The notes beneath the pieces are model-generated. The model ran no database searches, was not told where the DNA came from, and saw only the letters and a list, made by a program, of their open reading frames with translations. Shown here piece by piece: positions 1 through 15,951 of a DNA stretch of 64,000 nt (the stretch's first letter is position 1; the number at the start of each line of letters is the position of its first letter). This stretch comes from Sycon ciliatum (lineage: Eukaryota > Porifera > Calcarea > Leucosolenida > Sycettidae). Made by a program: the position numbers and the translations under genes. Location: the NCBI RefSeq assembly GCF_964019385.1, contig NC_088647.1:12441774-12505773 (forward strand), in the 5' to 3' direction.

Positions 1-243
1 GGAGCTAAGAATCGCACTTCGTCAATCAAGCAACATCTGTCAGCCCGTACCAATTGTCGTGAGTTGTACAGTGATAATGTTTTCTCAATATTGTCACGTG
101 GTAGATGTGCGTTACATTTGGCTGTGTTAGAAGCTTTGTATATCCGTAAGTTAGATCCTGAACTTTGCGTACAGAAAGAAAATGTGTTGTCGCTACAATT
201 GTTTGGTGTTACTCCTCGTCGAGGTGGTAACAATGTAACTTAA
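1..243 (+). CDS. PLE-A ORF C-terminus (second half of GIY-YIG nuclease), partial
   Basis: The frame is open from the first base to TAA at 241-243. The peptide matches the last 80 residues of the 15952-18135 ORF. It contains the C-terminal GIY-YIG helix with the conserved Glu (LEALYIRK) and the PLE tail motif ELCVQKENVLSLQLF. The role known for the family is target-site nicking during retrotransposition. The reverse transcriptase part is not in the window. Confidence 0.85.
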   Translation, partial: GAKNRTSSIKQHLSARTNCRELYSDNVFSILSRGRCALHLAVLEALYIRKLDPELCVQKENVLSLQLFGVTPRRGGNNVT

Positions 244-410
244 TTTGCTCACTATGTTGTTGTCACTATTATTATTTTCCTTCGAGTTTTGTGTCATGCT
301 AAACTAAGACAGTTACTTGATAATTTTCCACCTTGTCACGAGTGTTGTTATCTAATTATCTTTACGCTATATAAGTTTTAGTCTTTCCAGCTTGAGCCAT
401 TCCCTGTATA

Positions 411-444
411 ATCCTTGATGAGAAGGGACCGAAAACGTTCGGAT
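411..444 (+). ncRNA. Degenerate hammerhead-like motif of PLE-A
   Basis: ATCC (411-414) can pair with GGAT (441-444) as stem I. Between them are TTGATGA, a short spacer, GAA and the self-complementary AACGTT followed by C, which is the layout of a type I hammerhead. The invariant first core base is T instead of C and stem II pairs poorly, so activity is doubtful. The same sequence recurs in the two other PLE-A termini. Confidence 0.3.
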
Positions 445-522
445 ACTTATGACAAGTGCCTTATTATGACTGGATGTGTGTTTGCGTGGATATTTGCGAC
501 CCATAACTTACCTTCGTTTTAA

Positions 523-1487
<965 letters not shown>

Positions 1488-1560
<73 letters not shown>
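1488..1560. repeat. (TAA)n tract
   Basis: Separates LINE copy 1 from a small foldback insertion. In block copies 2 and 3 the equivalent tract is uninterrupted. Confidence 0.98.
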
Positions 1561-1562
<2 letters not shown>

Positions 1563-1668
1563 CATAAAAAGGACACACTTCAGGCTCATTACAAACATCT
1601 TGAAACATCTGAAGTGTGTCCTTTTTATGAGTATTATCGCATTTTTGTCTCAGAGGAAACTGTTTACC
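1561..1668. mobile_element. Small foldback element FB1
   Basis: Inverted arms of about 24 bp (1561-1584 and 1609-1633) flank a 25-bp spacer. The left arm ends at the TAA tract. On the right the sequence continues about 37 bp beyond the arm (from ATTATCGC, containing TTGTCTCAG) before TAA resumes. This is the head-to-head structure with one short and one long end seen in the PLE insertions. It has no ORF and no ribozyme, and is probably a severely 5'-truncated twin insertion of an unidentified family. Confidence 0.6.
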
Positions 1669-2306
<638 letters not shown>

Positions 2307-2378
2307 GCAATGAAAAGTATGAATGCCGCAGACATCACCACGCAACATGACAATTTGTTCAAGGTTTGGTTTTGTGTG

Positions 2379-2418
2379 TTTCCAAAATCGATTTTCACGT
2401 TGCGATCATCAGTGGAAA
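2379..2418 (-). ncRNA. Hammerhead ribozyme of PLE-D, left arm
   Basis: Exact reverse complement of the motif at 4319-4358, in the 3' UTR of the minus-strand copy. Confidence 0.85.
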
Positions 2419-2554
2419 TACGCAACTAAAGAGATCAAGGGAAAACAAAGGTTAAAAATCCAAAGAAGTGTGACACATGACGGGTAACTTGTGGTAAGTA
2501 TTACAAAAAGTGAGAACTAAAATAAAGAGTAAGTGTGACACACGGGGTGCAAAC

Positions 2555-3268
2555 TCACGAAAATAACCTAAGTGCTAAAACATGTTCTTTTTGCTTACAC
2601 AAATCGGGCTTATGCGTACGAATACAAACAGCTTCAAGGACCTTCAACTGCTGGACATAACGGGCACGACACAGTACAGAGAAGTGGGAATCATCATACA
2701 CACTCAAACAATCGGGACGAGATAACAAATGCAAATACACAGCTGACTTCTTACGAATTTCACCCTCATCAGCTCCATCACCTTCCCTGCCACCTGACTC
2801 CTCCTTGTCCGTTTTATCACCATCACCACCAGCCGTCTCTCCGTCATCCGCCTCGTCTTCATCCGCCGCCTCGTCATCACCCGCCTCGTCGTCATCTGTA
2901 TCCTCGCCGTCATCCGCCTCGTCGTCATCTGTATTCTCGTCATCCGCCGCATCATCACCCAACTCATATTCACCACCAGTCAGTCGTCTGATACCATCCA
3001 TGTTCTCCTTCCTACGTCTGTCCCGTGTCACTGTCCTTACCTCATCTACGTCCCGAGATTGTGTTCCGTTTTGCCCCCGGCTTCCGGTCTCCTTCGATGC
3101 TCCGCGTGGGCCTTGGCCATTCCTAGCATATATTTCGGTTGAATAATTGGCGGTCGACCTCCGTGGTCTCTGGACCCACGGATCAATCGCCGGAGGGTGC
3201 TGCGGTGTCCGCACAACCGGATACTGTGTCAAAGAAATGGGCTCAATTTCTGTGATTGGCGGTACTGT
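2555..3268 (-). CDS. PLE-D ORF C-terminus, minus copy, partial
   Basis: Same protein as the plus copy at 3269-4148, ending with the GIY-YIG second half and the KPDLCKQKEHVLALRLFS tail. The frame runs on across the foldback centre into the antisense of the other arm. That stretch is a by-product of the palindrome and not element protein. It is 5'-truncated and lacks the RT. Confidence 0.8.
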   Translation of the reverse strand, partial: TVPPITEIEPISLTQYPVVRTPQHPPAIDPWVQRPRRSTANYSTEIYARNGQGPRGASKETGSRGQNGTQSRDVDEVRTVTRDRRRKENMDGIRRLTGGEYELGDDAADDENTDDDEADDGEDTDDDEAGDDEAADEDEADDGETAGGDGDKTDKEESGGREGDGADEGEIRKKSAVYLHLLSRPDCLSVYDDSHFSVLCRARYVQQLKVLEAVCIRTHKPDLCKQKEHVLALRLFS

Positions 3269-4148
3269 CCCTCTACCACCGACACAACCAGAGCAAGTCG
3301 AACACACGGTGCAGAGGAAGAGTGGTGGATCACTAAGCCAACCGAATGTGCCTTCTCCACCGTTGCCCTTGCCGCCACCGGAGCCACCACCAGTGCCGTT
3401 GGTGGCTGGGGTTGGGGAGGAGTCGGCAACAACAACAGTACCGCCAATCACAGAAATTGAGCCCATTTCTTTGACACAGTATCCGGTTGTGCGGACACCG
3501 CAGCACCCTCCGGCGATTGATCCGTGGGTCCAGAGACCACGGAGGTCGACCGCCAATTATTCAACCGAAATATATGCTAGGAATGGCCAAGGCCCACGCG
3601 GAGCATCGAAGGAGACCGGAAGCCGGGGGCAAAACGGAACACAATCTCGGGACGTAGATGAGGTAAGGACAGTGACACGGGACAGACGTAGGAAGGAGAA
3701 CATGGATGGTATCAGACGACTGACTGGTGGTGAATATGAGTTGGGTGATGATGCGGCGGATGACGAGAATACAGATGACGACGAGGCGGATGACGGCGAG
3801 GATACAGATGACGACGAGGCGGGTGATGACGAGGCGGCGGATGAAGACGAGGCGGATGACGGAGAGACGGCTGGTGGTGATGGTGATAAAACGGACAAGG
3901 AGGAGTCAGGTGGCAGGGAAGGTGATGGAGCTGATGAGGGTGAAATTCGTAAGAAGTCAGCTGTGTATTTGCATTTGTTATCTCGTCCCGATTGTTTGAG
4001 TGTGTATGATGATTCCCACTTCTCTGTACTGTGTCGTGCCCGTTATGTCCAGCAGTTGAAGGTCCTTGAAGCTGTTTGTATTCGTACGCATAAGCCCGAT
4101 TTGTGTAAGCAAAAAGAACATGTTTTAGCACTTAGGTTATTTTCGTGA
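3269..4148 (+). CDS. PLE-D ORF C-terminus (acidic linker plus GIY-YIG second half), partial
   Basis: The C-terminal ~290 residues of a PLE polyprotein: a Pro-rich stretch, the motif RPRRSTANY shared with PLE-B, a basic region (RDRRRKEN), a long Asp/Glu tract, then the GIY-YIG C-terminal half (SAVYLHLLSRPDC ... VLEAVCIRTHKPDLCKQK) ending at TGA 4146-4148. No AT-hook core (RGRP) is visible in the part present. The catalytic Glu of the nuclease helix is retained. The RT and first GIY-YIG half were lost by 5' truncation. Confidence 0.8.
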
Positions 4149-4318
4149 GTTTGCACCCCGTGTTCATGAGTTGTTTCTGCACTGTTCATGCCCGTTTGTC
4201 ACACTTACTCTTTATTTTAGTTCTCACTTTTTGTAATACTTACCACAAGTTACCCGTCATGTGTCACACTTCTTTGGATTTTTAACCTTTGTTTTCCCTT
4301 GATCTCTTTAGTTGCGTA

Positions 4319-4358
4319 TTTCCACTGATGATCGCAACGTGAAAATCGATTTTGGAAA
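4319..4358 (+). ncRNA. Hammerhead ribozyme of PLE-D, right arm (type I)
   Basis: Stem I TTTCCA (4319-4324) pairs perfectly with TGGAAA (4353-4358). The core is CTGATGA (4325-4331), stem II is TCG-CAA-CGT, then GAA, the palindromic stem III AATCGATT (4344-4351), and T4352 at the cleavage position. Self-complementary stem III strands are typical of PLE hammerheads, which may cut as dimers. It lies about 170 bp after the stop codon. Confidence 0.87.
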
Positions 4359-4463
4359 CACACAAAACCAAACCTTGAACAAATTGTCATGTTGCGTGGT
4401 GATGTCTGCGGCATTCATACTTTTCATTGCTATTATTAAACTTTTATCTCCACGTAGATTATT

Positions 4464-4467
<4 letters not shown>

Positions 4468-4540
<73 letters not shown>
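4468..4540. repeat. (TAA)n tract
   Basis: Between PLE-D and LINE fragment copy 2. Confidence 0.98.
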
Positions 4541-7593
<3,053 letters not shown>

Positions 7594-7693
7594 TCTTGTA
7601 GGACGCATCACGCAGCTTCATAAGTAAAAAATTGGTTGTGAGCAACACTGGCTCACACTCAAATAACTGCTTTTCACCAGAAAAATATTATAT

Positions 7694-7730
7694 TTCAACG
7701 TTTCGGTCATGAAATAACCATCATCAGGAA
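7694..7730 (-). ncRNA. Hammerhead-like motif of PLE-C, inverted 3' end
   Basis: Reverse complement of 10572-10608, in the minus-strand terminal piece. Confidence 0.5.
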
Positions 7731-8063
7731 TGAAGTGGGCACACCGGTTAGGATGGGTTAATATACGAGGAGCGCTGCAAACTGATAACAAATCACACCT
7801 GCATGCACTATGACGAGAGAGAGAACAAAAGGACAAAACATCACCAAAAAAAACCCAGGTATAGAAATAACGCAATACGCGACAACTCTAAAAATGGCAC
7901 AGGTACAAGCAACAAACAGAATGTACATGTGCACTAGGTGCGTGCAGACATGTAATTGCAGGCGCTAGCAACAACAGTAGTAGTAACAGTGCACTAGTTC
8001 AAGGGGTGCTAAACCACCACCATCCAGGAAGAGCGAGTATCAGGGCCAGAAATATGTACAAGA

Positions 8064-10224
8064 CGCTGGCCAGGACCGGTCAGCGTGCGTTCTCGACTTA
8101 GATCACTGCGTACCCAATGAGACAGTAGCTGTGCTGCAGAACGGCCCTGGCTTTGTGCCATCCACTGGCCGAGTGGGGAAGAGAGACTTGGAGGATGTGG
8201 AGGTTGGAGTCGAGAGAATGGCCTATTCGCTACGGTGGTGGGCGAACGCAAATGTGGAGCAGCAGAACCAGGCCAATGCAGAACCGGACACATTCGACAG
8301 CAAAATTTGGCATATCAAAGCCCACGGTTTTGAACAGGGTCCAAAGCTGCCAAGGGAAGAAGAATTCGGCTTGGCCAGTTTCAAGCGCGAGGTCATGAAT
8401 ATCTACCGAACAGCGTCAGCTCCCCGGCCTAACATGTCTCGAAAAGACCGCGAGCGGCTTACCGACCTCCGCGACGATGATTCCGTGGTCGTCAAGAGGT
8501 CCGACAAGAGCAATAAGTTTGTGGCGATGAAGATGGCAACGTACCTTGATAAGGCCGAGACTATCCTGTCAGATGAGACAAAGTTCACACCCGTCAGTGT
8601 CACCATCGATGATTGGGAGAAGCAAACGCGCACCATCCTTCAACGCGTCTGTGGTGGTACACTAGAGAAGGACCTGTACCAAGCCATACTCCCTGGCGAC
8701 AACAGGTTTCCGGAGATGTATGGCCTACCTAAAGACCACAAAGCCACGGTACCGCTTCGGCCAGTTGTGTCAGCTGTTGATAGCCCGGTGACCAATATTT
8801 CTATTGTCCTGGAGCGTATACTCAACCAATGCCTGAAGTATGTCCCAGCACATCTGAAAAACACGCTGGAAGCACTGGAGGATATCCGGCAAGTGTATCC
8901 CGACCTACAAGCCCCAGCGGGGACCATCATCGTTACGATGGACGTGGTCGCTCTTTACCCAAGTATCCCTATCGCTGAAGGGGTGCAGGCGGTTGCTAGA
9001 GTCCTGCAGCAGCACATCGAGTCTGTTGACACATTTGGTTTAAGCGTGGAGCAGATCGAAGAGCTGTTAACCTTCGTTCTAAGATCCAATTATTTCAGAT
9101 TTGGTGAGAAGGTCTACCACCAGAGGGAAGGCATCGCCATGGGTAACAACCTAGCGCCCCCGTTTGCGATTATCTTCATGCATGACCTCGAAACCTCGCT
9201 GTTGCTAAACTCGCCTGGTGCTCCCGTACTCTACAAGCGTTATATTGATGACATCATTATGCTGTGGACACTGGGGGCCGCGCTTCTCCGCCAGCTGATT
9301 GCGTTCTTCAATACCGCCAATGCGAGCATCAAGTTCACGTATCAATCTTCGGAGGAAACTGGGTCGGTTGACTTTATGGACACGACTATTCATGTCTCCT
9401 CCGAGGGCGCAATATCATTCGAGCTGTTCCGCAAAGCTTGCCACAGTGGCCTCGTCTCAGACTTCAACTCCTGCGTTCCGCAACAGCAAAAACTCGCCAT
9501 CGCGTCTTCGGAATTCCTCCGCGCGGCCCGCCTTTCCTCTGATCCTGCAGCCCGCCAGCGAAGTGAGCAAAAGGTTATTGACACATTAAAATTCAACAAC
9601 TTTCCTGACAAAGTGATCGCGACTGCTCATGAACGAGCCAGACGACCTGCTAAACAGAAGAAAGACTATCGATCCACGTTGAAGTTACCATTCAAAACGG
9701 ATGCCATCCACTACAGGGTCCACCGTCTTCTAAACAAATACAATCTAAATGTACAGATAATCTACAAGAATGCAAGGCTTTCCAACAGCGTCACTAAGTC
9801 CAGCCTCACTGGACCTTGCTGCCGTAAGTGGGTGGATCCCGCTGCCCCGAGGCGACGAGGAAGGCCTAAAGCCGCCTGCGTTGCATGCCAATCGAGCGAG
9901 GTAGAATGCACAAGACGCAACGTGGTTTATCGTCTGACCTGCAAGTGCTCGGAGAAGTATGTTGGAGAGACTGGCCGCAGTGTAGCAACGCGAACAAAAG
10001 AACACAATGATAACTCACGCAACAAGACGTCTGGAAAAGCCCTGGGCGAGCACTACCGACTTCACCATGGCGACGAGGTACTGCCGCTTGGCGAGTCGGC
10101 ATTCACAGAGGTTCGCGTCCTTGCCACTGAGTCGGATCGGGCCAGGAGGAGAATACGCGAAGCAATACAAATTCGCGACACGAGCCCCAGCATAAACAAT
10201 AACGCAGGGTGGGACCTCCTGTGA
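8064..10224 (+). CDS. PLE-C RT/GIY-YIG polyprotein, copy 1, 5'-truncated
   Basis: The frame is open from the foldback junction to TGA at 10222-10224, with no start of its own. It holds the full reverse transcriptase and GIY-YIG parts. RT motifs seen are LPKDHK-x5-PLRPVVS, MDVVALYPSIP (A), GIAMGNNLAPP (B), YIDDI (C) and VDFMDTTI. These are followed by an AT-hook (RRRGRPKA), a Cys pair, and GIY-YIG (VYRLTCKCSEKYVGETGRS). It differs from copy 2 by Arg/Trp at the codon at 8887. The part present looks intact. Confidence 0.85.
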
Positions 10225-10710
10225 ATTCTCTGGTGAGGCCTTGTACATATTTCTGGCCCTGATACTCGCTCTTCCTGGATGGTGGTGGTTTAGCACCCCT
10301 TGAACTAGTGCACTGTTACTACTACTGTTGTTGCTAGCGCCTGCAATTACATGTCTGCACGCACCTAGTGCACATGTACATTCTGTTTGTTGCTTGTACC
10401 TGTGCCATTTTTAGAGTTGTCGCGTATTGCGTTATTTCTATACCTGGGTTTTTTTTGGTGATGTTTTGTCCTTTTGTTCTCTCTCTCGTCATAGTGCATG
10501 CAGGTGTGATTTGTTATCAGTTTGCAGCGCTCCTCGTATATTAACCCATCCTAACCGGTGTGCCCACTTCATTCCTGATGATGGTTATTTCATGACCGAA
10601 ACGTTGAAATATAATTTTTCTGGTGAAAAGCAGTTATTTGAGTGTGAGCCAGTGTTGCTCACAACCAATTTTTTACTTATGAAGCTGCGTGATGCGTCCT
10701 ACAAGATTTT
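10225..10710 (+). repeat. PLE-C internal pLTR shared by the two tandem copies
   Basis: The sequence 10225-10675 recurs at 13334-13784 and inverted at 7606-8062. It contains the hammerhead-like motif (10572-10608). About 70 bp later, inside the 34-38-bp extension that distinguishes long from short ends, is the first ATG of the copy 2 ORF (10679). In PLEs this segment supplies the promoter and the ribozyme that processes tandem transcripts. No TATA-like box stands out. Confidence 0.7.
10572..10608 (+). ncRNA. Hammerhead-like ribozyme of PLE-C, internal pLTR
   Basis: The core is CTGATGA (10575-10581), then one extra T, stem II GGTTA-TTTCA-TGACC (10583-10597, 5 bp with one G-T), GAA, palindromic ACGT, and T at the cleavage position. 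Stem I closes with only three pairs (TTC 10572-10574 with GAA 10606-10608). The extra base and short stem I make this weaker than the PLE-B/D motifs, though GAAACGTTG is common in PLE hammerheads. Confidence 0.55.
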
Positions 10711-13333
10711 ATATCGGTTTTCTTCCTCAAGGACAAGGACGCCATGGTTGTACGTGAAGTGGGCATTCAAGTTGGAGAGGTGCATATGTCAACTCAACTT
10801 TCTCTTGCAATGTCGCAGGGAACAACTTACGCCAGTGTTCATCCAGCACTCAATTCCTCTGGCATGTGGGACCCGTCACTCCAGAGTGGTTCGCCGGGAG
10901 AGGTATGTGCGAAGCCTGCTGAATGATGCCATAGAAGATAAGTTCAATTGGAGAGCTCTCTGCTACCGGAACTTCACCACCTACCGGGCTGAACTCCGAC
11001 CATACTCCAAGCAAGAGTACGTTTGGCTCCGACATCTCTGTGATGCCGTTCGCAACAAGGAGTATCGCAGCTCGAGACGACGCCTATCCAGGAAGTTGGA
11101 CTGGCTAAGGCAGCAAGCTGATTTGACGAGAACTCGTGCAGGGAGAGTTAGGGCGGAGACAGCAGCGGGTGACGCTGGCCAGGACCGGTCAGCGTGCGTT
11201 CTCGACTTAGATCACTGCGTACCCAATGAGACAGTAGCTGTGCTGCAGAACGGCCCTGGCTTTGTGCCATCCACTGGCCGAGTGGGGAAGAGAGACTTGG
11301 AGGATGTGGAGGTTGGAGTCGAGAGAATGGCCTATTCGCTACGGTGGTGGGCGAACGCAAATGTGGAGCAGCAGAACCAGGCCAATGCAGAACCGGACAC
11401 ATTCGACAGCAAAATTTGGCATATCAAAGCCCACGGTTTTGAACAGGGTCCAAAGCTGCCAAGGGAAGAAGAATTCGGCTTGGCCAGTTTCAAGCGCGAG
11501 GTCATGAATATCTACCGAACAGCGTCAGCTCCCCGGCCTAACATGTCTCGAAAAGACCGCGAGCGGCTTACCGACCTCCGCGACGATGATTCCGTGGTCG
11601 TCAAGAGGTCCGACAAGAGCAATAAGTTTGTGGCGATGAAGATGGCAACGTACCTTGATAAGGCCGAGACTATCCTGTCAGATGAGACAAAGTTCACACC
11701 CGTCAGTGTCACCATCGATGATTGGGAGAAGCAAACGCGCACCATCCTTCAACGCGTCTGTGGTGGTACACTAGAGAAGGACCTGTACCAAGCCATACTC
11801 CCTGGCGACAACAGGTTTCCGGAGATGTATGGCCTACCTAAAGACCACAAAGCCACGGTACCGCTTCGGCCAGTTGTGTCAGCTGTTGATAGCCCGGTGA
11901 CCAATATTTCTATTGTCCTGGAGCGTATACTCAACCAATGCCTGAAGTATGTCCCAGCACATCTGAAAAACACGCTGGAAGCACTGGAGGATATCTGGCA
12001 AGTGTATCCCGACCTACAAGCCCCAGCGGGGACCATCATCGTTACGATGGACGTGGTCGCTCTTTACCCAAGTATCCCTATCGCTGAAGGGGTGCAGGCG
12101 GTTGCTAGAGTCCTGCAGCAGCACATCGAGTCTGTTGACACATTTGGTTTAAGCGTGGAGCAGATCGAAGAGCTGTTAACCTTCGTTCTAAGATCCAATT
12201 ATTTCAGATTTGGTGAGAAGGTCTACCACCAGAGGGAAGGCATCGCCATGGGTAACAACCTAGCGCCCCCGTTTGCGATTATCTTCATGCATGACCTCGA
12301 AACCTCGCTGTTGCTAAACTCGCCTGGTGCTCCCGTACTCTACAAGCGTTATATTGATGACATCATTATGCTGTGGACACTGGGGGCCGCGCTTCTCCGC
12401 CAGCTGATTGCGTTCTTCAATACCGCCAATGCGAGCATCAAGTTCACGTATCAATCTTCGGAGGAAACTGGGTCGGTTGACTTTATGGACACGACTATTC
12501 ATGTCTCCTCCGAGGGCGCAATATCATTCGAGCTGTTCCGCAAAGCTTGCCACAGTGGCCTCGTCTCAGACTTCAACTCCTGCGTTCCGCAACAGCAAAA
12601 ACTCGCCATCGCGTCTTCGGAATTCCTCCGCGCGGCCCGCCTTTCCTCTGATCCTGCAGCCCGCCAGCGAAGTGAGCAAAAGGTTATTGACACATTAAAA
12701 TTCAACAACTTTCCTGACAAAGTGATCGCGACTGCTCATGAACGAGCCAGACGACCTGCTAAACAGAAGAAAGACTATCGATCCACGTTGAAGTTACCAT
12801 TCAAAACGGATGCCATCCACTACAGGGTCCACCGTCTTCTAAACAAATACAATCTAAATGTACAGATAATCTACAAGAATGCAAGGCTTTCCAACAGCGT
12901 CACTAAGTCCAGCCTCACTGGACCTTGCTGCCGTAAGTGGGTGGATCCCGCTGCCCCGAGGCGACGAGGAAGGCCTAAAGCCGCCTGCGTTGCATGCCAA
13001 TCGAGCGAGGTAGAATGCACAAGACGCAACGTGGTTTATCGTCTGACCTGCAAGTGCTCGGAGAAGTATGTTGGAGAGACTGGCCGCAGTGTAGCAACGC
13101 GAACAAAAGAACACAATGATAACTCACGCAACAAGACGTCTGGAAAAGCCCTGGGCGAGCACTACCGACTTCACCATGGCGACGAGGTACTGCCGCTTGG
13201 CGAGTCGGCATTCACAGAGGTTCGCGTCCTTGCCACTGAGTCGGATCGGGCCAGGAGGAGAATACGCGAAGCAATACAAATTCGCGACACGAGCCCCAGC
13301 ATAAACAATAACGCAGGGTGGGACCTCCTGTGA
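10679..13333 (+). CDS. PLE-C RT/GIY-YIG polyprotein, copy 2, complete-looking (884 aa)
   Basis: This is the main autonomous Penelope-like ORF of the window. Reading from ATG 10679 gives 884 aa, although the frame is open upstream to 10427 through the pLTR and the true start is uncertain. The N-terminal ~330 residues are basic and Arg-rich with a predicted helical region. The RT core follows: LPKDHK, motif A MDVVALYPSIP (~455), motif B GIAMG (~520), motif C YIDDI (~558). An AT-hook RRRGRPKA (~760) precedes a C-x2-C pair and GIY-YIG with YVGETGRS (~796), Arg and the KEH helix. PLE RT copies the element RNA at a nicked target and GIY-YIG supplies the nick. No interruption is seen. Confidence 0.87.
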   Translation: MKLRDASYKILYRFSSSRTRTPWLYVKWAFKLERCICQLNFLLQCRREQLTPVFIQHSIPLACGTRHSRVVRRERYVRSLLNDAIEDKFNWRALCYRNFTTYRAELRPYSKQEYVWLRHLCDAVRNKEYRSSRRRLSRKLDWLRQQADLTRTRAGRVRAETAAGDAGQDRSACVLDLDHCVPNETVAVLQNGPGFVPSTGRVGKRDLEDVEVGVERMAYSLRWWANANVEQQNQANAEPDTFDSKIWHIKAHGFEQGPKLPREEEFGLASFKREVMNIYRTASAPRPNMSRKDRERLTDLRDDDSVVVKRSDKSNKFVAMKMATYLDKAETILSDETKFTPVSVTIDDWEKQTRTILQRVCGGTLEKDLYQAILPGDNRFPEMYGLPKDHKATVPLRPVVSAVDSPVTNISIVLERILNQCLKYVPAHLKNTLEALEDIWQVYPDLQAPAGTIIVTMDVVALYPSIPIAEGVQAVARVLQQHIESVDTFGLSVEQIEELLTFVLRSNYFRFGEKVYHQREGIAMGNNLAPPFAIIFMHDLETSLLLNSPGAPVLYKRYIDDIIMLWTLGAALLRQLIAFFNTANASIKFTYQSSEETGSVDFMDTTIHVSSEGAISFELFRKACHSGLVSDFNSCVPQQQKLAIASSEFLRAARLSSDPAARQRSEQKVIDTLKFNNFPDKVIATAHERARRPAKQKKDYRSTLKLPFKTDAIHYRVHRLLNKYNLNVQIIYKNARLSNSVTKSSLTGPCCRKWVDPAAPRRRGRPKAACVACQSSEVECTRRNVVYRLTCKCSEKYVGETGRSVATRTKEHNDNSRNKTSGKALGEHYRLHHGDEVLPLGESAFTEVRVLATESDRARRRIREAIQIRDTSPSINNNAGWDLL

Positions 13334-13680
13334 ATTCTCTGGTGAGGCCTTGTACATATTTCTGGCCCTGATACTCGCTCTTCCTGGATGGTGGTGGTTT
13401 AGCACCCCTTGAACTAGTGCACTGTTACTACTACTGTTGTTGCTAGCGCCTGCAATTACATGTCTGCACGCACCTAGTGCACATGTACATTCTGTTTGTT
13501 GCTTGTACCTGTGCCATTTTTAGAGTTGTCGCGTATTGCGTTATTTCTATACCTGGGTTTTTTTTGGTGATGTTTTGTCCTTTTGTTCTCTCTCTCGTCA
13601 TAGTGCATGCAGGTGTGATTTGTTATCAGTTTGCAGCGCTCCTCGTATATTAACCCATCCTAACCGGTGTGCCCACTTCA

Positions 13681-13717
13681 TTCCTGATGATGGTTATTTC
13701 ATGACCGAAACGTTGAA
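13681..13717 (+). ncRNA. Hammerhead-like motif of PLE-C, 3' end
   Basis: Same motif as 10572-10608, in the 3' terminal repeat about 70 bp before the short terminus. Confidence 0.55.
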
Positions 13718-13783
13718 ATATAATATTTTTCTGGTGAAAAGCAGTTATTTGAGTGTGAGCCAGTGTTGCTCACAACCAATTTT

Positions 13784-15456
<1,673 letters not shown>

Positions 15457-15539
<83 letters not shown>
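15457..15539. repeat. (TAA)n tract
   Basis: Between the A-rich tail of RLE-H fragment 1 and the inverted PLE-A end. Confidence 0.98.
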
Positions 15540-15648
15540 TTTTTAAAAGAGGTCGGAGGCGGATAATACTTTAAAACGAAGGTAAGTTATGGGTCGCAAA
15601 TATCCACGCAAACACACATCCAGTCATAATAAGGCACTTGTCATAAGT

Positions 15649-15682
15649 ATCCGAACGTTTTCGGTCCCTTCTCATCAAGGAT
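15649..15682 (-). ncRNA. Degenerate hammerhead-like motif, PLE-A inverted end
   Basis: Reverse complement of the 411-444 motif, with the same non-consensus first core base. Confidence 0.28.
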
Positions 15683-15951
15683 TATACAGGGAATGGCTCA
15701 AGCTGGAAAGACTAAAACTTATATAGCGTAAAGATAATTAGATAACAACACTCGTGACAAGGTGGAAAATTATCAAGTTTAGCACGACACAAAACTTGAA
15801 GGAAAATAATAATAGTGACAACAACATAGTGAGCAAATTAAGTTACATTGTTACCACCTCGACGAGGAGTAACACCAAACAATTGTAGCGACAACACATT
15901 TTCTTTCTGTACGCAAAGTTCGGGATCTAACTTACGGATATACAAAGCTTC

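Larger units (their letters stand above)
1..522 (+). mobile_element. PLE-A, 3' end fragment cut by window edge
   Basis: This is the 3' part of a Penelope-like element, near-identical to 17893-18402 of the longer PLE-A copy. It holds the last 80 codons of the ORF and a roughly 280-bp 3' UTR, and it ends at the short-type terminus directly against (TAA)n. One small difference in the UTR (an extra stretch near 300-315 relative to the other copy) shows it is a separate copy. The 5' part lies outside the window. Confidence 0.85.

Noticed and set aside
2555-4148. Two overlapping 333-aa frames reading across the PLE-D centre
   Set aside because: The N-terminal ~120 residues of each are the antisense of the other arm, a by-product of the palindrome. 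Only the parts on the correct side of the centre are element protein.
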